64,000 bases of DNA from an uncultured Pelagibacteraceae bacterium (GTDB lineage Bacteria; Pseudomonadota; Alphaproteobacteria; Pelagibacterales; Pelagibacteraceae): positions 28,501 to 92,500 of the forward strand of contig CACBYE010000003.1 of NCBI GenBank assembly GCA_902543375.1, in the 5' to 3' direction. The notes under the pieces were generated by a model. That model was not told the origin of the DNA, made no database searches, and saw only the letters and a list, made by a program, of their open reading frames with translations. A program made the position numbers and the translations under genes. Shown in pieces: positions 57,798-64,000 of this stretch (positions are counted from its first letter, which is position 1; the number at the start of each line of letters is the position of its first letter).

Positions 57798-58474
57798 ATT
57801 TTTTTTAGGTATTTTAAATCATCCTTTGTGTCTATTTCTTGACTAAAAGGAGTAATAAATGCTTTAGATTTTTTTCCTAATAGCAGTTTATTTTTTAAAA
57901 TAAATTTTTTTCTATAAATATCAATGATCCCATTTGGTAAATATGTCTTATTAAAACTTTGTCTTGGCATATTTAAATCGTCTAATGATGAATTTAGGTT
58001 TTTGAGCGGTTCAAGCATACCATTTTTGATCTCAAATGTTTTATATGCTGTTTCTGACATTTCGTGAACAGATCTTAAAGACGAATAGTTTGATTTTATA
58101 AATTCCTTTATTGCTTTTCTCATTTGACTAATTTTTCTTAGCGGGGAAGTGGGTCTTATATGTGCAATAAAGTCGTAAGGTATGTTTATATTTTTCATTG
58201 CGTGGATAATCATTTCATAATCGGTTGATCTACTAGAGCTTATTTTTTTTGGCCTTAAGATTATTTCAACTTTTCCAAAAGTTTTTGCAATTTTTGCATA
58301 TTTTTTTGAGTCTGTTGATAAATAAATTCTAGAAAATAAATTAGATTTTATACAGTGATGTATTGCCCATCCTATTAATGGTTTATTACCCAGATACTTC
58401 AAATTTTTATGTTTGACTCCTTTTGATCCAGATCTAGCAGGAATTATAGCTATTATATTTTTCATTATATTCAA
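57785..58474 (-). CDS. Acylneuraminate cytidylyltransferase-like (NeuA family)
   Basis: IAIIPARSGSKGVKHKNLKYLGNKPLIGWAI, YLSTDSKKYAKIA, HIRPTSPLR. Confidence 0.93.
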   Translation of the reverse strand: MNIMKNIIAIIPARSGSKGVKHKNLKYLGNKPLIGWAIHHCIKSNLFSRIYLSTDSKKYAKIAKTFGKVEIILRPKKISSSRSTDYEMIIHAMKNINIPYDFIAHIRPTSPLRKISQMRKAIKEFIKSNYSSLRSVHEMSETAYKTFEIKNGMLEPLKNLNSSLDDLNMPRQSFNKTYLPNGIIDIYRKKFILKNKLLLGKKSKAFITPFSQEIDTKDDLKYLKKIWKK

Positions 58475-58559
58475 AATACTCCTAAGTTTTAACTTATATT
58501 CCTAATAATTAATACATTGAAAAATTTTTTTATAATTATTTAAAAGTTTGAAAATGTAT

Positions 58560-59657
58560 TTAATCACACTCATGATCTAAAATTAAGATTATTCTATTCA
58601 ACTCTAAATGATTTATCATAATATTTTCTGACTCTAAAATATTTATTTTTTTTGATAAGTTTAGTTCTTTTTTTTTAAATTCAATTTTTTTAAAAAAATT
58701 TTTAATTTTTCTAAAGTCAAAAATTTTTAAAATACGAATAATTTTTCTGGGAATTAATTTCGATACTCTTGATAAATATCTAGTGATCATGTTGGTTTTA
58801 TTTAAGTAAATTTTTTTAAAAAATATTTCTAATAATATTGAAATATATTTTTCATCCAATAAATACTTAGAATTTTCTTTAATTTCTTTGCAAGCGTCAC
58901 TCATTATTTTAAAAAAATCTTCACGTTCATGTTGTAGGTTTTGGTCAAACCACCATTTAAGTCTTCCAGAATGAACATTATCCAATGAAGGGCTAGTTCC
59001 TCTTATTGGTTTAACCATAAAATTTCTCATATGCATTAATTCAGGGATAATTTTAGTTTTTCCTGAAAAAGATAATAAGAATTCTATTTGAAGCTCAAAA
59101 GCTGCATATAAAGCAAATTCTTTTTTAAAAACATGTTTGCAAATGACATCCCATTTGCAAGTTCTTATAACTGAATATACATGTGCAACTGTATAATTCT
59201 CCATATGTTTTTTTACTCTTTCTAAGGCACAATTTTCATTTAAAGAAAATTTTTTTAATTCTGTATAAGCATCCCTTCCAACAATTTGATTATTATCTTT
59301 TTTAAAACCAAGTTTTATACCTCCACATGTAGAGTAAGATTGATTATGTATCAAAAAATTTACACATGAGGATAAGGCAGATGGTAAGTAAAATTCATCA
59401 TCACACCCTAGGATCATAAATTCAGTATCAATGTATTCAAAAGAACTTTTTAATCGCTGATAAAGTCCCCTGGGATCATAAACATATTTTATATTTGGTA
59501 ATTGGATAAGTTCATCCTCTAATTTAATAGAACTTCCATCAAGAACTAAAATTTTTATATTATAGCTTGACCAATATTTGAGCGTTCTTTTTAAATACCT
59601 ATGTCTATTATAAGTATAAATAACAATAGTAAGTTTCTCTAGAAATTGTTCTTGCAT
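58560..59657 (-). CDS. Glycosyltransferase family 2-like (TIGR00180-type)
   Basis: LTIVIYTYNRHRYLKRTLKYW, FMILGCDDEFYLPSALSSCVNFL. Confidence 0.8.
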   Translation of the reverse strand: MQEQFLEKLTIVIYTYNRHRYLKRTLKYWSSYNIKILVLDGSSIKLEDELIQLPNIKYVYDPRGLYQRLKSSFEYIDTEFMILGCDDEFYLPSALSSCVNFLIHNQSYSTCGGIKLGFKKDNNQIVGRDAYTELKKFSLNENCALERVKKHMENYTVAHVYSVIRTCKWDVICKHVFKKEFALYAAFELQIEFLLSFSGKTKIIPELMHMRNFMVKPIRGTSPSLDNVHSGRLKWWFDQNLQHEREDFFKIMSDACKEIKENSKYLLDEKYISILLEIFFKKIYLNKTNMITRYLSRVSKLIPRKIIRILKIFDFRKIKNFFKKIEFKKKELNLSKKINILESENIMINHLELNRIILILDHECD

Positions 59658-59667
59658 TTTTTATCTA

Positions 59668-60438
59668 TTATGAAACTTTTTTCAAATAACCTTCGGGAGC
59701 AACGCTAATCATTAATTTATTATCAATATTTTTATCAATTTCAAATTCAGGATGGTTCTTTAAATACTCTCTTACAGCGGTTTTTGGATTATCCCCGACA
59801 TCCCAGGCTTTGTCTTCAAATGTACCCTTTGGCATATCTTCAATAATTGTATCAAATACTACGCAGTAACTATTAATACTAGTAAGCGGTGCATAGGCAT
59901 TTAGTTCCAATAAAACATGATTGTGTGTATGATTTGAGTCTAAACATACTAAAATTTTCTTATAATTTTTTGATATACTTTTTACTTTTTCTATTATTTT
60001 TGGATCAATACTTGAGCCTTCTAATAGTTCGATCCTTGAAACCATTGGATGATTTTCAATAGCAGATCTATTATGTTTTCGAATGTCAATGTCAATTCCT
60101 ATAACTTTTCGATTAGATTTATTTGGGTCAAATTTTTGTTTATTTTTTATAGCTTCACAAATATCTAACAAAGCTAGTGCTGATGCAGACATGATAACAG
60201 ATCCACCATGAGCAATACCTGTTTCAATTATTAAATCTGGTTTGACCTCCCATATTAATTCCTGAATTGCTATCATATCTTGGGGATATTGAATAATTGG
60301 ACAACCTAATGCAAAATAATTATATGAATATTTTGGCTTTGTCGATTTAATCATAAAATTTTTCGATGCATCAATTAATGATTGATTAGTACCATTATTA
60401 TTTAATCTTTGAATTACTTCTTTAAAAAATTCACTCAT
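59668..60438 (-). CDS. CmcI/rhamnosyl O-methyltransferase family protein
   Basis: LIIETGIAHGGSVIMSAS, VIGIDIDIRKHNRSAIENH, VCLDSNHTHNHVLLELNAYAPL. Confidence 0.9.
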   Translation of the reverse strand: MSEFFKEVIQRLNNNGTNQSLIDASKNFMIKSTKPKYSYNYFALGCPIIQYPQDMIAIQELIWEVKPDLIIETGIAHGGSVIMSASALALLDICEAIKNKQKFDPNKSNRKVIGIDIDIRKHNRSAIENHPMVSRIELLEGSSIDPKIIEKVKSISKNYKKILVCLDSNHTHNHVLLELNAYAPLTSINSYCVVFDTIIEDMPKGTFEDKAWDVGDNPKTAVREYLKNHPEFEIDKNIDNKLMISVAPEGYLKKVS

Positions 60439-60461
60439 CTTAGTATGTGTAATATAATAAT

Positions 60462-61304
60462 TTATAAATTACAATTTGGAACTCCAACTATACAATCTAT
60501 TTTTGAAAAATTGTCACTTTTTTTTTTATAATGCAATAAATGACGTCTATTGTACTTATTAGCAATTTGCTCAGCAAGCTTTTTAATTGTAATTGGTCTG
60601 CCAGAGCAAATATTAATAACTTTCACATTGTCATTATTTATAACTTTTACTATCATCATTGCTGCCTTAGATACATTCAAATAATCACGGATTGAATTAT
60701 AATTTTTTAATTGTACTTTTTTTTTATATCTTAATTTTCTATTAATATAAGGTACAAGCCTATCCTTATGTTCACCTTGACCATATAGATAAAATACACG
60801 ACACCATGAAAATTTAATTAAATTTTTTCCTAAAATTTTTAAAAGTTTTTTGAATAGACTTGTTTTTGTTTTAGCGTAGAGAGTTATTGGCTTTAATGGT
60901 GTATCAATAGAGAGCAAATTATAGGTCAAATCATATTCCAAACAAGTTCCAATACCAATTAATTTTTTAACTTTTGCTTTAACCGCTCCTTTGGCTAAGT
61001 TAATAGATCCTTTCAAGCAATCTTTATTTTTATAAGAGTTCAAATATTTTCCAGGTTTTGTATACCAGGCAGCATGAATAATAACATCCACACCTATACA
61101 GTTTTTTTGCCACCAGGATACATTTTCCTTAAAAATATCTTTAGAAATTACAATTTTCTTTACATGATTGTAATTTTTTAAGTTTATTTTTTTTTCAGAT
61201 CCTGATCGAATTACTAAAATAATATTCATTTTTTTTTGATTTAAAACTTTTAGTATATTTCTTCCTAGAAAACCTGTGGCACCAGTTAAAAGAACTGTTT
61301 TCAT
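60462..61304 (-). CDS. NAD-dependent epimerase/dehydratase
   Basis: VLLTGATGFLGRNILKVL, GIGTCLEYD, TLYAKTKTSL. Confidence 0.9.
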   Translation of the reverse strand: MKTVLLTGATGFLGRNILKVLNQKKMNIILVIRSGSEKKINLKNYNHVKKIVISKDIFKENVSWWQKNCIGVDVIIHAAWYTKPGKYLNSYKNKDCLKGSINLAKGAVKAKVKKLIGIGTCLEYDLTYNLLSIDTPLKPITLYAKTKTSLFKKLLKILGKNLIKFSWCRVFYLYGQGEHKDRLVPYINRKLRYKKKVQLKNYNSIRDYLNVSKAAMMIVKVINNDNVKVINICSGRPITIKKLAEQIANKYNRRHLLHYKKKSDNFSKIDCIVGVPNCNL

Positions 61305-62524
61305 AAAATTTTAAGATGAGGTATTGCAACAACAAATTTTGTACGTTTTTTTAAGATAGTTGAGTTTTGTAATTTTACTTCTTTAGAAATATTTCTTGGC
61401 AAAATTAATACAAAATCTGGTTTTGCATTAATTATCTCTTTAGACGGTAAAATAGGGATATGACTTCCGGGCATGAATTTTCCATGTTTAGATTTTGCTA
61501 AATCATAAACATATGGGAGCAAATCGGATTTTATACCCGCATAATTAAGTAATGTGTTTCCTTTTGCAGCTGCACCATATGCTACAACTTTTTTACCTTT
61601 ATTTTTTTGATTAATTAAAAATGAAAGAAGTTTATTTTTAACTAAATCTATTTTGTTTTGAAAATTCTTATAAGTATCTAGTTTATTCAAGCCTTTGTTA
61701 TATTCTCTATTGAGTATTTTATTTACAGATACATTTATACGACGTGTCTCATTTTCATGGCAACCGTAAATTCGTATGCTTCCACCATGAGTAACTATTT
61801 CTTCAACATTGTAAATTTTTAATCCAAAACTTTTGAATATTCTATTTACAGTCAATAAAGATAAATATGAAAAATGTTCATGATATATTGTATCAAATTG
61901 TAAATTGTCTATTAGCTTCATTAAATGCGGAAATTCTAATGTAATTGTTCCCTTTGGTTTTAATAAAACTTTTAACCCTCTGGTAAAATCATTAATATTT
62001 GGCACATGTGCAAATACATTATTGCCTATGATTAAATCAGCTTTTTTATTATTATCAGCTAATTGTTTGGCGAGTTTTTCACTAAAGAATTTTTTAATTA
62101 CTGGAATTTTTAAATTTTCAGCTTCATGAGCAGTGCCTTTTGTTGGCTCTATACCCAAACAAGGAATTTTCATATCTATAAAGTTTTTTAAAAGATAACC
62201 ATCATTTGATGCTATTTCTACAACATGGCTCTGACTACTTAATTGTAGTTCTTTAGTAATTTTTTTTACAAAGTATTTTGCATGTGCCAACCATGTTTTA
62301 GAGGTGCTGGAAAAGTAAGCATAATCATTTTTAAAAATGTTTTTTTTATCAATATAATCTTCTGTTTGAACTAACCAGCATTTATCACAAACTTTAATTC
62401 TAAGTGGCAAATACATTTCGGGAAGTTTCAAATTTTCTTTAGTTAAATAAGAATTAGAAAGTGGAGCAAATCCTAAATCTAAAAATAAGTTTGAAACTAA
62501 TTTTTTACAATGTCTACATTTCAT
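61301..62524 (-). CDS. Class I SAM C-methyltransferase (TylC3-like)
   Basis: CRHCKKLVSNLFLDLGFAPLSNSY, IASNDGYLLKNF, NVFAHVPNINDF, IYHEHFSYLSL, AYGAAAKGNTLLNY. Confidence 0.93.
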   Translation of the reverse strand: MKCRHCKKLVSNLFLDLGFAPLSNSYLTKENLKLPEMYLPLRIKVCDKCWLVQTEDYIDKKNIFKNDYAYFSSTSKTWLAHAKYFVKKITKELQLSSQSHVVEIASNDGYLLKNFIDMKIPCLGIEPTKGTAHEAENLKIPVIKKFFSEKLAKQLADNNKKADLIIGNNVFAHVPNINDFTRGLKVLLKPKGTITLEFPHLMKLIDNLQFDTIYHEHFSYLSLLTVNRIFKSFGLKIYNVEEIVTHGGSIRIYGCHENETRRINVSVNKILNREYNKGLNKLDTYKNFQNKIDLVKNKLLSFLINQKNKGKKVVAYGAAAKGNTLLNYAGIKSDLLPYVYDLAKSKHGKFMPGSHIPILPSKEIINAKPDFVLILPRNISKEVKLQNSTILKKRTKFVVAIPHLKIL

Positions 62525-63084
62525 TATAACTCTATGCCTTTAAAATTTTCTGTTAACATGGCATGAGAAATATCTCTTGTTGAGCGCATTGTTATAGGTT
62601 TTGGCCACTTAATATTTATCATTGGATCAAGTGCATTTATTGCTCCCTCTGAAGATTTATTATAATCTTCTGTGTGGAGATATAACATTTCACAATTTGA
62701 AGTCATTGTTTGAAAACCATGAGCAAAACCAGCTGGCACAAAATAACTAGTTAAATCATCTTCAGATAACAAAATTGCATGATATTTTAAAAAAGTTGAT
62801 GATCCTTTTCTTAAATCAACTGCTACATCCCATACTTTGCCTTTTAAACAAGATACAATTTTAATTTCCTGATGTGGTGAATATTGGAAATGTAAGCCAC
62901 GAACTGTACCTTTTTTTTTTGTGAAAGTTTTATTTACCTGTTTAATAGTTTTATTTCCAACTAAATTCTCAAGTTTTTTTTGAGAAAACATTTTTTTGAG
63001 AAATCCACGCTCATCTAAAATTGAAACATATTCAATTACTTTAAGGTCCATTATTGGCGTTTTCTTTATATTGAATTGCTTCAT
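62524..63084 (-). CDS. rfbC: dTDP-4-dehydrorhamnose 3,5-epimerase family protein
   Basis: DERGFLKKMFSQ, GTVRGLHFQYSPHQEIKIVSCLKGKVWDVAVDLRKGSSTF, VPAGFAHGFQTMTS. Confidence 0.93.
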   Translation of the reverse strand: MKQFNIKKTPIMDLKVIEYVSILDERGFLKKMFSQKKLENLVGNKTIKQVNKTFTKKKGTVRGLHFQYSPHQEIKIVSCLKGKVWDVAVDLRKGSSTFLKYHAILLSEDDLTSYFVPAGFAHGFQTMTSNCEMLYLHTEDYNKSSEGAINALDPMINIKWPKPITMRSTRDISHAMLTENFKGIEL

Positions 63085-64000
63085 TTAGCCTAATTGATAA
63101 GATTTAATCTGCTCTAAAGAATATTCATACATAGTATCGACATTTTCATTTGACATTTGGTACCATTTCACTGTCATATCTAAAGCTTTTTCAATAGACC
63201 AACGTGGTTTCCAGCCTAACTTTGATTTAGCTTTAGTTATATCTAATTTGAGCAAATTTGCCTCTTTAAATTTTTTTTGATTTTTTATAAATTTCCACCT
63301 TGTATTTGGAACTAATTTAATTAATTGATTTACTACCCACAAAACTGTTTTTTCACCTAATTGATCGGGTCCAAAATTCCAAGACTCTGAAAAATTATCA
63401 CTAGTCTCAACCATTTTTTCACAAAGCAATAAATATCCAGAAAGTGGTTCAAGTACGTGTTGCCAAGGTCGTATTGAATTAGGAGATCTAATATTTAATG
63501 TTTTATTAGACTTATTAGCTCTAAAAAAATCTGGTATTAATCTATTTTCAGCCCAGTCACCTCCACCTATAACATTGCCTGCACGCACACTAGCTAATTT
63601 AATATTCGAATTATTCAAAAAAGATTCTTTATAAGCTAATGCCACCAATTCCGCACAAGCTTTACTACTTGAATATGGATCTTTTCCGCCAAGCCTATCT
63701 TTCTCAGAATATGGTTTTAGAGTTTCTAAATTTTCATAACATTTATCAGATGTAACATTCAATATTGCTTTTACAGATTTAATGTCTTTAGCAACATCGA
63801 TTACATTTGCCGTACCAATTACATTTGTCATGTAAGTTTCCAAAGGTTCTATAAAAGATTTGCTGACTAATGATTGAGCAGCCATATGAATTATTATTGT
63901 TGGCTTTGAATCATTCATTGACTTAGAAAGAAAGGATTTGTCTGTAATATTGCCAATAATTGATTTATTGATTTTATCTTTTAAATTTGTTTGACTAAAA
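63085..64000 (-). CDS. rfbG: CDP-glucose 4,6-dehydratase (5' end beyond right edge)
   Basis: IIHMAAQSLVSKSFIEPLETYMTNVIGT, DPYSSSKACAELV, GNVIGGGDWAENRLIPDFFRA, RPWQHVLEPLSGYLLL; frame stays open upstream of 63918 to the window end (FSQTNLKDKINKSIIGNITDKSF..). Confidence 0.9.
   Translation of the reverse strand, partial: FSQTNLKDKINKSIIGNITDKSFLSKSMNDSKPTIIIHMAAQSLVSKSFIEPLETYMTNVIGTANVIDVAKDIKSVKAILNVTSDKCYENLETLKPYSEKDRLGGKDPYSSSKACAELVALAYKESFLNNSNIKLASVRAGNVIGGGDWAENRLIPDFFRANKSNKTLNIRSPNSIRPWQHVLEPLSGYLLLCEKMVETSDNFSESWNFGPDQLGEKTVLWVVNQLIKLVPNTRWKFIKNQKKFKEANLLKLDITKAKSKLGWKPRWSIEKALDMTVKWYQMSNENVDTMYEYSLEQIKSYQLG

Noticed and set aside
1-64000. CRISPR arrays, transposases, integrases, phage genes
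   Set aside because: No regularly spaced repeats, no IS/transposase or integrase motifs found; variation seems driven by recombination rather than by recognisable mobile elements.
1-64000. Many poly-T/poly-A runs as terminators or promoters
   Set aside because: Base composition is so AT-rich that such runs, often inside coding Lys/Phe stretches, are not specific evidence.

Overview
AT-rich, gene-dense window that looks like the large surface-glycan hypervariable region of a SAR11/Pelagibacter-like alphaproteobacterium (lineage is inference from gene content and synteny, not tested). The left end is core-like: transaldolase (partial), pntB/pntAB/pntA, a small aa3-oxidase subunit IV-like ORF, rpmJ and a solitary 5S rRNA. 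From ~3.9 kb to the right edge nearly every gene is for nucleotide-sugar synthesis, glycosyl transfer, glycan decoration or export. Main points: (1) a compact seven-gene NeuB/NeuA operon (52.8-58.5 kb) without the usual sialic/legionaminic/pseudaminic upstream enzymes; (2) a GDP-heptose pathway (gmhA, hddC-gmhB fusion, hddA, gmd-like) next to a five-gene operon with E1-alpha/E1-beta-like TPP enzymes, a DJ-1/PfpI protein and a cupin; (3) a cobalamin riboswitch + TonB receptor + DUF6580-like gene island with gmhA directly downstream and a B12-binding-type radical SAM protein 10 kb away; (4) an APS kinase and a sulfotransferase, suggesting glycan sulfation; (5) a divergent two-copy 'ABC transporter / gmhA' convergent junction ~22 kb apart, each copy truncated on the opposite side, plus several gene stubs (TPP enzyme, nucleotide-sugar dehydrogenase, SGNH hydrolase) that look like recombination scars. 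All family calls are from reading motifs by eye; no database search was run.
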